DNA of 64,000 nt from Pipra filicauda (taxonomy: Eukaryota; Chordata; Aves; Passeriformes; Pipridae): positions 1,274,501 to 1,338,500 of the forward strand of contig NW_024104620.1 of the NCBI RefSeq assembly GCF_003945595.2, in the 5' to 3' direction. The translations under genes and the position numbers were made by a program. Positions 40,501 through 52,716 of this stretch are shown in pieces. The notes beneath the pieces are model-generated. The model worked only from the letters and a program-made list of their open reading frames with translations, did no database searches and was not told the DNA's origin. The first letter of the stretch is position 1. Each line of letters begins with the position of its first letter.

Positions 40501-43500
40501 TGAAGTAACTGTTGACATCAATATTCTTTAGGAAGAGCTCAGGCTTTGCATTGGACTGAATGGTAAATGGCATCTTTTGTTAGGGCAAGCTTTAGCAGTC
40601 TGTCTCCTATGTCCTTCTTTCCTTTAATTTACTAAGAAGTGTGCCCATCAACTTGATTTTAGGTTTCAGATGTTAAAGTGCTATTCTAGGGCAGTTGTGT
40701 CTACAAAGAGCGATACAGTGGTCCTGTGAAAGTCAGTGGCAAAACTCCCCTTGACTTCAGTCAGGCATTGTTTCACCCCTTGATTCATTGAGCCCAAAAC
40801 CCAGCATGTAAATGTGAATAAAAATTGGGGAAAGCAGTTAATTTCCTGAACTGCTAAAAGACTGTGTTTATTTCTTGAGGCAGTAAGGGATGGAGCCAGG
40901 CTGGCCCCCTGGGTGCTGAGCTCTGCAGCTCCTCACGGGTCAGGCATTTGCAGCTTCCATCATCTTTCTCCCCCGTGAGCCATGCAGAACAACGGGCCTC
41001 TGTGCCTATCACATGGAATTTATTTCATTTCTGCCCTTCAGGAGATGGATTATGGTACTACAGCTCCATACATGTGTTGAGGGGCTCAGTCTGAAGGGGT
41101 TTGTAAATGCGCTGTCATAGTGTGTTTGCATAAGTTTGGGGAAGGGTGAGCATTAAGCAGCTTATTTTTAGTGGAACTGTTGTCTTTGTGAAGTGGCATA
41201 GCTGGTCAAGAAAATTCTGTATCTGCAGCAGAGATACTGAATGGCAAACATGATATGGGCTGGGAGACTTAGACTGTATGTAATTTGAAGCTTGGATGCA
41301 CTCTGTGTTACAGCCAGGGATCCATGGGAGCACATCCCAACCTTGTTCCATGCTCAGGCACTTTGGGTCCCTGGGTTGGTGAGGAGTGAGGATACCACAT
41401 CCCATCCCAGGCTCAGGACAGGGGTGTTCCCGTGGACCTAGGAGGTGAGAGGTGAACTTAGGTTGCCCTGATAGGTAGGACCCAAAGAACAGAAAGGCTT
41501 AGGCAAAATCCTTTCAAAATGCAAAATCAAGAGCATCGTGTGACCTCCTTAAGTATCACAGTTTCTAGCAAAACTTAGGAATGAAAGGTTTGTTTTGATT
41601 TTTTTCCCCAATACAAAAAAAAAGAGGATTTGGAGGTGATTGAAAACAAATTATGGCAAACCAGGAGAGAGAAACAGGAGGAAAACGTTGTCCTGTGGAG
41701 GAAAGGACCACATGCCACATCACTGTGGTTTTTAAATGCAAAGATGGAGACACAAATTATATTCACAGCTTCCTGAATGCATTTCCATAGAGTTCCACCT
41801 GTGGAAATCTTGCATCTCTTTGAGACTCCCATTTAAAAGCTTAACGGTGTCCATTGGTGTCTGCTGTAACTTGTTCTGAAGAAATCTGTGCCTCCCAGTG
41901 ATGTGAGGTGGTTATTTACGTCTCCCCAGTGTCCCAGAGGTACTACCAGAGATGGCATTGCTCAGTGCTGACGCAGGGCAGAGGGGAGAGGTTGTTCAGA
42001 GGCGAGAGGTGCTGTGTGTCAGGACAAGAACTTAGGAAAGCAGGTTGTTTGTAACAGTTACATTTCAGAGTTTTGGTGGTGAGTGTAACCTGGGAATCCT
42101 GACCAAAGTGGAAGTACTGAACAGGTCAGCAGCAGAGGTGCTGCAGGGATATGTGGGCCAGTGTTGTGTGACCTTTCTCCTCCAGTGCAGAATGGGATGT
42201 CTGTCAGTCTGTCTGTCAGAGGAGGAGGAGAGCTGATGGGACTTCACATGTAATCATAGCAGTTTGACACAATCAGACAGCAGACGAGCAATGCTGTATT
42301 AATGGCTTTGTTGTTGTGATCCTGCCTGCTCTTGAAAGAGCTCATTTGAAGTTTCACTTCGTATTATGTGTATTTGTGTCACTGAATATGGGATTTCTGT
42401 TTTGACCTCACATGTTTCCTCAGATAGATTTTAGTTAATGTGGCATCCCCTGCCTGCCCAACATCTGGTTTTCCTACATGGGTACATGCTGCAGGAGCTT
42501 TTGACCACCAAAACACATTTGTGGTAAATGCCTGATGTTAAGCCTCTACTGCTGTCCACAGGTGGGCTTTGCTGGTTCAGAGAGGTCTGAGGTTTAACAG
42601 ATGTTAAGGCAGAGCAATCAGTGGAGATGGTATTCCCAAGCTCTTGACCCTGTCCTGGCTGCAGGCAGCAGGACAAGCACTGAAAGGCTGGCAGTGCTGT
42701 GAACCTGCAGGATTCACAACAGCATCCTCTAACTCTGAGGGAAGGTTATTAATTAGAACCAGGAAAAGAATCTTAAATCCCCAAAGCCACTGTGCTGGCC
42801 TGCCCCTGCTGCCCTACTGTGCTTGTGGAGGGAAGCAGCACCACACCATCAGCTCCTGGCTGCTACCAACTCTGGCTTTCTCTCCAGAAGTCTAACGAGC
42901 AGGAACAGGCCAACCAGCTCCTAATAAACTTACTAAGTTTTACCATCCTTGACACTACCCAGTGAGACACCTCCTCCCTGGGCTGCAGGATTCCTGCCCC
43001 CAGCAGCCAGCTTTGTCCAAGTTTGGCTCTTTTCTCTCTCTGATTTTGCCTCCCCTCTGTTTCTAGGGAATCACTGATCATGCCTCAAGCACACATTTCG
43101 CTCTCACTAGTCACCTCCTGCGGACAGCAGTATGTTTTGTCAGGCAACATAGGCAGGCTGTAGTTTTTCCTTCCCCCTGTGGAGCAGGGAAAGTAATAAA
43201 TACTCCCTGTCTCTACATCCATCTCCGGGATGGATGTCTGTGGGGAATGCAAAGGCTTCGCAGTGCCTGGAGAGGGATTGCTGTTGTCCCTGGCGTGTGC
43301 AGGGATGTGGCTGCAGGAGCCGGTGACTCTCTGGAGGTGACAGGCTGGTGGGGCAGGATAGTGGCTTCACAGTGGGAGAGTGCTTCCTCTGTGTGCTCCT
43401 GTGTACAACAGTTAGTGTTAACGAGCCTGGCTGCGCAGCTAATTAGCAGCACTTGTGGTGCTGCTTACCATATCAAGTATCTGAGGAGCACTGAGATCTT

Positions 43501-43698
43501 TCAGAGACCTTTGTGCAGGTCCAGCAGGTGCTCGAAGCACCACACACCCCCTGAGCTCCCTCAAAAGGCTGTGGGTTGACCCCACTCGCTCTGACGGGAA
43601 AATTGTTGTAGCAGATGCCATCATTGAGCATAATTTATCCCTGGTGTAGTAGTGCATGTTTCTATGTGTTATTTGTGCACAGGCCGTGAAAAAAGGAT

Positions 43699-43815
43699 TT
43701 CACAGAACCATAGAGTGATTTGGAAATGGACCTTAAAGATCATATCGTTCCAGTCCCCCCAGCATGGGCAGGGACACCTTCCCACTAGTTCAGATTGCTT
43801 CAAGCCTCATCCAAG
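43699..43815 (-). mobile_element. CR1 LINE 3' end fragment, minus orientation
   Basis: The plus strand reads TTCACAGAACCATAGAGTG, GGACCTTAAAGATCAT, CCCCAGCATGGGCAGGGACA, CCCACTAGTTCAGATTGCTT, then CATCCAA. This is the CR1 tail of the same broad subfamily as the copies at 34.4 and 57.0 kb. It is about 117 bp, strongly 5'-truncated and antisense to THSD7B, and lies 1.5 kb before the next coding exon. Confidence 0.87.
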
Positions 43816-45269
43816 TTTGTAATTTGTTCTTAATAATATGTAGGGAAAGTTGTACTAATTGTACTGCTGCCTTTGCCCCATTTGTTCCCCTCCCCTTCCT
43901 CTGCATGGAACATGATACTCTTATTAGTTCGTGTTGTCCTTGCCCTCACCAGTCCCAATTTTGGTTTCCCTTTTTCCTGTCTCTTCTTCTTTGTGTATTT
44001 TGCACTTTTCAGCATCTCTAATTCTTCCTTCTCTGCTAAACCTGTGCACAACATGTAAGCAGACCCACTGCTAAGGTAGTTTCTGACATTTTCTGTTCCT
44101 GAGGGGTTTTCCTTTGCAAGTTATCTTCCTTTTATTTGATAGGAAGGTGATTTTCTGATGGGATACCAGTTTTGTTTCCAGACTGATATCTCAATCTCCT
44201 TGTCTTCCCACCTCTAAAGTGTTGCAAAGAAGGTTTCTTTATTCTTGTGACCACAACATGCAAAGTCATAATCCGCTATTTTAAAATGAAGCTGTAAATT
44301 ATTAAACTTGTGGCTGATTTTCTTTTGAGGGGGTAACTGGGAGGAAGGCTATTGATTTATAGTTATTTTAAAGGTGAGAATGAAATGGCTCCACAGCAGC
44401 AAGGCTGAGGAGATCTTGGTGTGTGGAAGAAGAAATTTTAGGTGCACTGTATTTTTCCAGGGCAGCACATATGCTTCGTACAAAGCAACAGGGAATACTG
44501 TATCTTCAAATCAGCTTCTGCAGGCAAGCCAGATTCAAAATAAATAACTTTTATTCATCACTGTAATAGAACTGTTGATGCGTTCATTTATTTAAACCTA
44601 AACATCTGCTGAAGTGTTATATCTCAGTGTGCTGCTTTTAACAACCTGAATATCTGGCACCTTTTATCAAGCTTTTGGCTGTATTTTTCTCTCTACATAC
44701 ATACCATAGTTCAGGTGAATACACTATTGTGTTTGATTGGGAGATATGTTAGAGATAAGTCACCTGTATGGAAAAAATAAGCATTTACAGTTTTTATGTA
44801 TAAAAAGGAAATTTGTGGGACGCATGAAATTTCATTCTTTTATGGTAAATGACTTACAAGGATATGTTAGAAGCAAAGGTAAATGAGTGCTGATTTTAAG
44901 TTTCTACCTTCTGAAACTTGAAAGGATGTGGTACATACAGTCCTGGTGAATGACATGTGATAGATTATACTGAGAGCAGGCAGAGCAAATGAAATTGTAA
45001 TGGAGTTCCTCTTTTGGCTGCAGGAAATAGCTGTTATTTATCCTGTTTCCTAAGATGCTGCATGCATACTACTCTTTATTATATACTTAAAAATCCCTTG
45101 GCAAGTCAAAAATGAATAAATGAACTTAAAGCCATTACAACACCCTTAGCATAGGAGTGTAATCCAGGATATTTTTCAGTGTGCCTTTTGCTGGGCTTGG
45201 CTGAGGTGTTTCTGCAGAGGTACTAACCTGGATGGCTCAGCTGAACAGTTTGGTTCTTTTTCCTGGCAG

Positions 45270-45403
45270 GTGCACGAGGCAGTCCCATGCTACAGCGAGT
45301 GCAATCAGTATTCTTGGGCAGTAGAACCGTGGTCTCCGTGCAAAATCAACAGCGAACAAAATTCCCTCCACTGCGGAGAAGGAATACAAACGAGGAAAGT
45401 CAG
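45270..45403 (+). CDS. THSD7B: THSD7B exon, end of one TSP1 repeat and start of the next
   Basis: This 134-bp exon runs from a strong acceptor (ttctttttcctggcag) to a donor CAG|gtgcgt. It reads VHEAVPCYSEC, which closes the TSP1 repeat begun upstream. It then opens a new repeat: NQYSWAVEPWSPCKIN, a short linker, and HCGEGIQTRKV. The spaced tryptophans followed by WSPC and the CGEGIQTR motif are the Trp-ladder and first Cys/Arg strand of a TSP1 fold. Two bases (AG) are left over and complete an arginine codon with the next exon (phase 2). The VPCYSECNQYSW stretch fits THSD7B better than THSD7A, which in my recollection has a different sequence here. In the family these repeats lie in the extracellular part of a single-pass membrane protein. 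Confidence 0.95.
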
Positions 45404-46120
45404 GTGCGTGAAGGCAAAAGCTCAGGTACTCCAGATCAAAAAGAGCTGATATGTACTCGAATAAAGCTGGAATATCTGACCATCTGACAGTGAGTACGTT
45501 CCTGAGTCCAGTGTATTTTGATGAAAAGAAACATGTGTTTATGTGCAATGGTTTACAGGAAAAGCATCTCAGAGATGCAGCCTTGGTTTTTCAGGAAGAC
45601 AGCATGATATTTAAATTAGAATTCTTCAACCTAAATGCCATGTATACATAAAGCTCCCTGAGGTGCCTCCATATTCTGATTTGCTAACATTTTCCCCAAG
45701 TAATGGCACTGCACGCACCAGAGTAGCATTCATTATTACTGAATATTCATTCCCCAGGCACGGGGAAATGCTTAGTTATTTCCAAATGTTCAGATGTTCC
45801 TAGCAGGAGCACAAAGGTTTGTTCTTGCTGGGTGTCATTTTCTGTTTGCTCCTCTGTCAGCCGATCAAAGCTAAAATCCCTCTGTATGAAGTTTGAAATG
45901 TTTATTTAAAATGTTTGTTGGTACTGAAGTCTGTGAGTAACAAAAGCGTGTTGTGCATGTAGCTGTTTTTGATTTGCATTAACATAATTAATTCTGCTTT
46001 TTGACCAGACGTACTGCACGTAGCTATTGTCATGTCTGGTGTCCCCTATGGGGTCGAGCAGACTCGTTGATATCCATCACATCTGTGGTACTCTAATGAA
46101 AATGTCTTTTTCCTGTGTAG
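45404..46120 (+). other. THSD7B: THSD7B intron, 717 bp
   Basis: A short phase-2 intron with gtgcgt donor and tgtctttttcctgtgtag acceptor. It is unique, AT-rich sequence. I see no mobile element, RNA gene or other element in it. Confidence 0.92.
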
Positions 46121-46274
46121 GTGTGTGAGTATTGCTGAGGACCATGGAGGGGAGACTGTGCCCAACGCTCTGTGTAATCAGGCTGAAATCCCAGACACAG
46201 TGCAGAAGTGTAGCTTGTACTGTCCCAGTGAGTGTGCAGTGTCTGACTGGGGACAGTGGAGCAGGTGTCCACAG
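46121..46274 (+). CDS. THSD7B: THSD7B exon, body of one TSP1 repeat and tryptophan motif of the next
   Basis: This 154-bp exon begins with the G that finishes a split Arg codon. It reads 51 codons: CVSIAEDHGGETVPNALCNQ, then AEIPDTVQKCSLYCPSEC, which completes a TSP1 repeat with its conserved cysteines. It then starts the next repeat with AVSDWGQWSRCPQ. WGQW fits the WxxW consensus for C-mannosylation, which is known for many TSP1 repeats; modification here is inferred. The exon ends at a codon boundary (phase 0) at ACAG|gtaggc. It lies 717 bp after the previous exon and 9.4 kb before the next. The frame is intact with no odd codons. Confidence 0.95.
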
Positions 46275-49200
46275 GTAGGCCCTCCTGCTTGTGTCACTGG
46301 CAATGTTCCTCTTTGCTTGTCCTTCAACCATTTCATGGCACAGTTATTTTCTAGGAAAGTAAATTATTTTCTGAGGGATGTCAGGCTTAATGGATCCTGC
46401 CATGTGGTTGAATCTGGAGATATTTATATCTCTACAGAGACTGAGCTATAGAAAGTTGGTTAGTGAAACACATAGTTATTACTGTGACAGTTGATTCGAC
46501 ACATCCTTCCCCTTGGTCTACGGGAGAGGGCCCACACAAGCTGAGTGGGTGAAGGGAGCAGTATTCAAGCTGCAATAAGGGCTGTCTGTCTGAGGAAATA
46601 TTTGCAGGGGACACCTCTGTCAATGATGCACAACTGCCATAACAATTTACTGGTAATCTGTGGTGGTGACACTTCTCTGGACAGGTCTTAGTCCTGAGGG
46701 AATAATAGCTCTCCCCTCCCAGCAGACACTATTTCTGTCCAGCGTCTCCTCCTCCTCAAAACCTTGAGGGAAGATTTGAGACAACAGCAGCAGAAGGGCA
46801 TGGCAGCAAGATGCCTGAACAATTTGTCATGTCATGAAACTTGGTGAATTATGCAGGGATTCAAGCCACTGCCAAGTGCTCTGTGTTTTCCTAAGTGTGC
46901 AAGATGGAAAGAAGCTGCAAATTTTGTATTGTGAAACCTCTCTGGCCTCAAAGCATGTGATTTCAAACCTATTGTTTCTCCCTGATGGGTGTTGAAATAG
47001 GTGCCGGGTTTAATCTCACAGGGTTTTTTTAACAGACTTACTCAATGTATTTAAGTGACAAACATATATTCATTGCCCCTGTGTTAACAGGGCCATTATT
47101 GAAAGTCTGAGTGGTTATTGGACAGGTATTTATACTACTGCTGACACAGGTAATTTCCTTCCATAATATTTTGTGTAGCGTATCAATATACTCGGCAAGA
47201 ACATGTCAAATAAAATCTTGTGTTTCATTTCCTGCGTTCACCTCCTCCTGAGCAGCATAGCTTTGATGAAGTATAACGCTCTTGCAACCCATACAAATGC
47301 TTGGATACCTTTCAAAGTCCCACTGTGGTTGAGCTGTTTCTTTGCCATTGACTTTTTCAGACATAGATTTTCCTCATTTTCGCACGCAGTGAACTAATAC
47401 AGAGATCCTTGAGGCCATTGGGTGTATTTCAGGTGCCTTGGTGACAGATCAAGCAGAAGAACTGCTTGAAGCTTTAAGCACCCTGGTATCCTTAAGACAC
47501 CAAGAATTTTTGCCTGGAGGCTCCTTTTTGCCAGTGGTGAAGCCTCCGTAGCCCACAGAAGCAGGAAAGGGAAGCCCAGAGCTCATGGGCTGCACTCCAT
47601 CAGGCAACGCAGCTCTTGGCAGGCACAGGGCCTCATGCCACAGTCCCTGTGTCTCCTTGTGCATCCTTTTGCCACGGTGGATGTTAATTCATAAATGTGA
47701 GGGCATCTGCATGCCAATGCAATTAACTGAACAATATGTTTTCACAAGCTGTTCTGCAATGCTTTGTTATGAAACTGAGATGACTGTGTGCCGACGGAGC
47801 ATGTGTTTCAATAGTGCTGTCCAGATACGAGGCAATAAACAGCTTGAAGTTTTATGGGCAGATAAAACCCTCCCTTTGATGAGTTTACAGCAGTGCTGTC
47901 TCCCTTTTACAGCTACTCCGGCTGTTTGTGTTTGGTTTTAAGAGAGAACCACACAACACGGTCCCTCCCAGGCTGCACATGCTCAGCATCTCCAAGGCAA
48001 GCGCTGGGCTTTGCTGTCAGTGCAGAGTGCCTGTGCTGTGCCAGTGGTGTGCCTTTGGTATGTGTGGGGCCAGAGGTGTGATGGGGCAGGGATTGAGGGA
48101 ATGGTGATGGCCAGGAGGGAGGGACTGACAGCATTAGGGTGATTAATGGAACCCTCATCTCCTGAGTCACCACTAGGAAAGGTGGTCATTGAGAATGGCC
48201 ATGAGCCAGTGGATGTGGGCAATGGAGTTACAGAGCCAGTGGAACCTGTGGAGGATCCCATTCCATCTGTAAGGCAAGAGCTACCTGTGGTCAGCTGAGT
48301 AGCTCCACTGGTTGCAAGTGAGAGCTTGGATCTGGACTATGCATGGAGAACTACAAATAGACACCCAAATACATACAGATACCCAAATATAGGAGTCTGT
48401 ACCTGCAGCTGCATCTCATGTTAAGTCTTTTGGTCAGACCTATTGGGCCTTCAGTCTTCCTTCACATGTCTTCCCACAGAGCTCAAAATACATGCCAGTA
48501 AGGTTGTATGCACAGAACCTCTTGCTCATTAGGGTTGTCTATTTAATTGCATGTTATACCATAGCTGGTATAATCATGCATGGTTTCTGACTCATGCCAA
48601 ACTGTGAGGAAATGCCTGTCTTCTGAGGATGTATAAAATGCTTTTTGAATATTCACCAAAAACATGTTTTCTAAGTATGACTCCTTTCTCTTCCCCGACT
48701 AGTCCGAAAAATTTGAAAGATCGCATCATATTGCAATGAAAAAGCAAAACTGTAAATCCTGGCTGCTCTTTCTCAAGTGCATTTGCATTTCATACCAAAA
48801 TAGTTGGCACTCTTCTAGTCATACCACTCTCATGAGGCAGCTGCCAAAGACCATTCCAGGATATCTTCCTCTAGCTCTGGTTTTGTTTGGCTTGCTGGAG
48901 ATAAAGAGGATTTATGAAACTTGACAAATTCTAGTTTGTAAGAAATGAACAATCACAATTTCAGCCTCATGTTTGCCTGAGGAGTTCTTTGATTTGAGAT
49001 ATTTACCAAAGATCTTGCTCAGGTGAGAATTCTTTTCCAGCCGCTTTGGTGTTCTGCTCATGTTTTATAGTGTTGATAATAAATTCATCCTGATAGCAGA
49101 ATAACTAACTCTTATCAGCTGAATATAAAAAAGCCTTTTAGATTATCCGTTGTACCTTTTGTCAATATGTCATTGTACTCTGGATACTTCTAGGGTATTA

Positions 49201-49585
49201 CTCGGTTTTTATCTTGTAGCAATATTCTTCCCATGTGAATTTTCCACTTTCAGGATGGCAAATGATCTTGAATCATGTTGAAATCAATGAGTCATAAAGG
49301 TGGTGACTGCTTTGTCAATGGAAAGTATTTTCTTCAATACTTTTTTGCCTAAAACATTGTATTTGCTCTACCTTTTTTTGGTGCATTTCCCCTTTACTTT
49401 TAAATATTTGTGTTATTTTATAATTTCAGATGCTCCCACAATTCTTTTATGTGTATTTTTCAACTGAATTCCAATTTTCACATCTTGATTATGGTGCTAT
49501 TTAACACTGCTACATAAAGGTAAATGTTAATATTTTATCTAATGGCTGTGACCCAGAAATGCAGCTGAAATACAATACCTCAAGG

Positions 49586-49649
49586 TTTGAGGTGTTTGTC
49601 TCTGTACTGGACTCAAACTTTGAGGTTTTGTCTCTGTACTGGATTCAAG
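49586..49649 (+). repeat. Tandem duplication, two copies of a 31-33-bp unit
   Basis: The copy at 49586-49618 and the copy at 49619-49649 both run from TTTGAGGT through TCTCTGTACTGGA to TTCAA or CTCAA. They differ by a 2-base indel and a C/T change. The copies abut exactly, so this is a fairly recent local duplication or the remains of a minisatellite. No function is evident. Confidence 0.85.
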
Positions 49650-50129
49650 AAACTCATAGTTACTGATTTAAAGCTTCCCTATTATTTTCACTATCTCTAT
49701 TGCGAGAAGTAAATTCAAAACGGTTTTCCCTCTTGTTGAAGACTGTTTTTTGACTCATAAAGTTTTCTTTCTTGTCACTAGGTAACGTCCATGTAACTTA
49801 AATATCAAGCCTTTAAAGCCATTTAAAATAACAATTTGAAGATAGGTGGTTAAAAAAAAAATCATAGGCAAATTAGGTTGACTTGCATTTTGCTTCAGAG
49901 ATTTCTTATTTGTTCCAGGGACAATAGCGTGTTCAGTCAGACACCATCACTTGATTGCTCAAAGACCCAGCTAAACAATCTGGAAACTGAAATCCTGTCA
50001 TCTCTGTTACATATTCAGTGATGGAATAACACACACTTCCTGCGGCGTCTCGACTTTGTATTCATCTGACTTGGAAATGTAATTAATTGACTTCAATTGA
50101 ATTCATCAAAGCATTCTTAAAAAGAGTTA

Positions 50130-50612
50130 ATATGCGAGTGGTGCTACAAGTCCCTGAAATAATTACCTCAAATCTATTTTGTTAGCTCTCTGTTGGGTGG
50201 ATGGCTGTCGCAGCCCCCATTGGATCGGAGTGGCCTCCTTGCTTGCCTCAGCTGTTGGCATTTCTAGCAGCTAATTCCGAGAGCTCTGAAATTAGTTAAT
50301 TATAGGAGGTTGCATGTCTTGTGAGTGAGAACAGCTGTCTCCGTTTCAGCGAGCATTTTCCTCTTGGATCAATAGCGATGTACCATGCTCAGGACTTGCC
50401 ACAATTGAGTTATTATTCCCTCGAATCCGCGGGGGGGAGTGTGATATTGCCACAACTGATCGGATTAGAAGTGTCACCAAGCAATGCAGCCAGCTTTCAG
50501 GCTTGCAGTGGCTTTCATCGCGGATGCAAGTCGGAGTGGCTACAGTTTGGAAGGGAAATTGTGGGCTCGTGTAGACATTGGGGCTCTGCACGTGCGTTAC
50601 CGAAGTCTTCAT
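50130..50612. promoter_or_regulatory. CpG-enriched intronic block (candidate regulatory element)
   Basis: I count about 18 CpG dinucleotides in roughly 480 bp, including AATCCGCGGGG and CATCGCGGATGC. Flanking intron usually has none to two per 300 bp. It is not GC-rich enough for a classical CpG island. Part of it (50270-50305) has clustered TTAATTA-type homeodomain cores. No mobile element is recognisable until the CR1 copy starting at 50631. Retained CpGs suggest either germline hypomethylation or a recent insertion of unmethylated origin. Function is inferred only from composition. Confidence 0.35.
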
Positions 50613-50630
50613 CACAACTGGTACCTGTGC

Positions 50631-50785
50631 ACAGAATCACAGAATGAGCAAGGTTGGAAGGGACCACTGGAGGTCATCTAGTTCAACTCTCTGCTCCAGC
50701 AGGGTTCCCTTGAGCACATTACTCAGTACTGTGTCCAGACGGCTTTTGAGTATCTCCAGAGGAGACTCACCAACCTCTCTGGGTT
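50631..50785 (-). mobile_element. CR1 LINE 3' end fragment, minus orientation
   Basis: The plus strand starts ACAGAATCACAGAATGAG and continues AAGGTTGGAAGGGACCACTG, GGTCATCTAGTTCAACT, GCTCCAGCAGGGTT and CCAACCTCTCTGGG. These are consecutive blocks of the reverse-strand CR1 3' end. It is about 155 bp, 5'-truncated and antisense to THSD7B. It directly follows the CpG-enriched block. Confidence 0.9.
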
Positions 50786-52701
50786 TGGCATGTAAGTTTG
50801 GCAGAGCACTTGCAGTGTGGAGGCTGGACTGAAGAGTGAGGCTTGCACAGAGGTGTGTTTCTAGCCCAGGAGATAATTTATTCAGGTCAAGCATGAGAAC
50901 TATGCTGGTCCAATGCTTTTTGGAAGAACACGTACTGCTCCTTAGCATAGCTGTCGCTTGGATTTTTTTGTATAGCTTTCCAAAAAGTTGGTAACTGCTG
51001 TATTTTTTATATTTGTTGTTTTATTTTTATTCATCTTCATTAACAATCATTCTTTAAAAAGCAGTGGTTCTGTGTGGAGGCAGGTAAAGTTTCAGAACCT
51101 AGGTCTGTCTGAAAAAGAAAATTTATGTAAATGTATTCTCATTTCAAAGGATTGCTTGTGTTATTGTGAATGGCTTGTTAAATTGTTACAAAACATCCAC
51201 ACTGGCATGAACAATATAATGGTTCATTGCTCTGTTAAAAATAGTCAAATACTGTTGATGCCTTGCACATGCCTTATTTCGAGATTGTATGTTTTCTTAT
51301 GAATAGCCTGTTAAAAATAATGCAGCTAGCTATTTATAGCTCAGGATGCATTATACAAGCTGCTTGATAAATTAAACAGCTTAAAGGGCCCTCTAATGGG
51401 TTACAGCCTTTGTGCTGTACAATTATGATGTTTATGAAAGCCTAGATCAATGGACAGCTTTTAAAATCCATCACAAAGAAGGTCTAATTGTGTATACTAA
51501 TGTGTGATGTGTTAACAGCTCTTGCACTGGAACTTAGCATTCATAACCTTGCAGGTTTATTTTATTTTATACCCTTCTCTTCCAGAACAAACTTTCAGTG
51601 CTTTATCTGTTCCGTTATTGCCTGGAGCGAAGGCTGGGTACATCCTTTGTGTATGGTTTTGTCGCTCACTTTTTATGTTGGCTTAAAATAGTGACAGGTG
51701 CTCATGGTAAAAAACTGGGGTTGGCTAGAAGAAATATTAAAAAATGCGGTAGTCAATAGTGCCAGGAATTCCTCCACAGAATCAAGATGATGGCTGTTAT
51801 AATTTCTAAATGGTCCTTTGAGAAAAACTCTGCTTTATTCCTGCCTTAACATTTTATGTGCCTCTCATTGCTTCAAAATATTTGTTTCTGTAGTGGTTTA
51901 TATAATCTGGCCTATAGGTTCCTGGCTCTAGCTCAACATTTTCATACTTCATGGAAAAGAATAATGGAAATGGTGAGATTTAATTCTATAAAGTAGGCTG
52001 GGACAGTGTAGTCGTACCCATAAAGAAACTTACTGTGTCTGTGTATGACATCCTACTGCTATAGTCTATTAATGTACCACTTGAGATAGGTCCCCATTAT
52101 TATTGCCATCTAGAAATTAATTGCATTCCTATCACCAATTCTAGAGTATGCATATGCCAGAATCACACAACCCGTTGTCATTAAGAAGGAATCTGGACAA
52201 ACAACATAGTCTGTAAAACTTAACAGGCAAACTGATCTGGCACTTAACCCTGAGGGAGCATGGAGTTCTCCAGGCCTCTGGCCTTCTACCTCTGTGCGTC
52301 ACAACTACCTTTATTTCATAGTACTTGTTTCCTCTCCTATATTTATGGCCAGTTAGTACTCATATTCATTGTCTTTCTTTGATCCATCAATCTTTATTTC
52401 TAGTCTAAGTGGTGTTATTTCCTGCCCGTTTTCCTCTTTCCTTGTGCTTCCACTGTAGAAGTATTGGCTAATGCTGAGCACAAACCAGTTGTGATAGCCT
52501 TACGGGAGGCAATGGCTGACTTAATGTAAAATATAATTAAAAAAGCTTCATCTGTCATCAGTGAAAGCAGTAGTTGCTAATAGAGCAGTAGGAAGTAAAA
52601 TAATATCTTTGGAAGTATAGCATCCACTCAGTGGGAAGAGAGGAGTTGTAAATGAAGATACTCAGTAAAGCATTGTTGAATCACAGTGGGTTTTATTTAT
52701 T

Positions 52702-52716
52702 AAAAAAAAAAAAAAA
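52702..52716 (+). repeat. Poly(A) run
   Basis: Fifteen consecutive A residues, followed by CAACAAAA. I see neither a retroposed gene upstream nor a target-site duplication, so it is listed only as simple sequence. Confidence 0.7.

Larger units (their letters stand above)
92..45269 (+). other. THSD7B: THSD7B intron, 45,178 bp
   Basis: This GT-AG intron joins the exon ending at 91 to the one starting at 45270, phase 0. Its acceptor has a good polypyrimidine tract (ggttctttttcctggcag). It is AT-rich, and no open frame in it resembles a protein I know. It contains CR1 pieces at about 12668-12996 and 30055-30383 on the plus strand and 34446-34560 and 43699-43815 on the minus strand. Other contents are simple repeats near 1.6-1.9 kb and 4.5 kb, two weak tRNA-like stretches near 6.8 and 32.7 kb, and several plus-strand pyrimidine-rich blocks. 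I cannot assign the rest; much of it is probably decayed mobile elements, and some may be conserved regulatory DNA. Confidence 0.9.

Noticed and set aside
5372..51335. Three perfect MEF2-type sites (CTATAAATAG or CTATTTATAG near 5.37, 38.37 and 51.33 kb)
   Set aside because: The degenerate 10-bp consensus is expected a few times by chance in 64 kb of AT-rich DNA, and the sites do not cluster.
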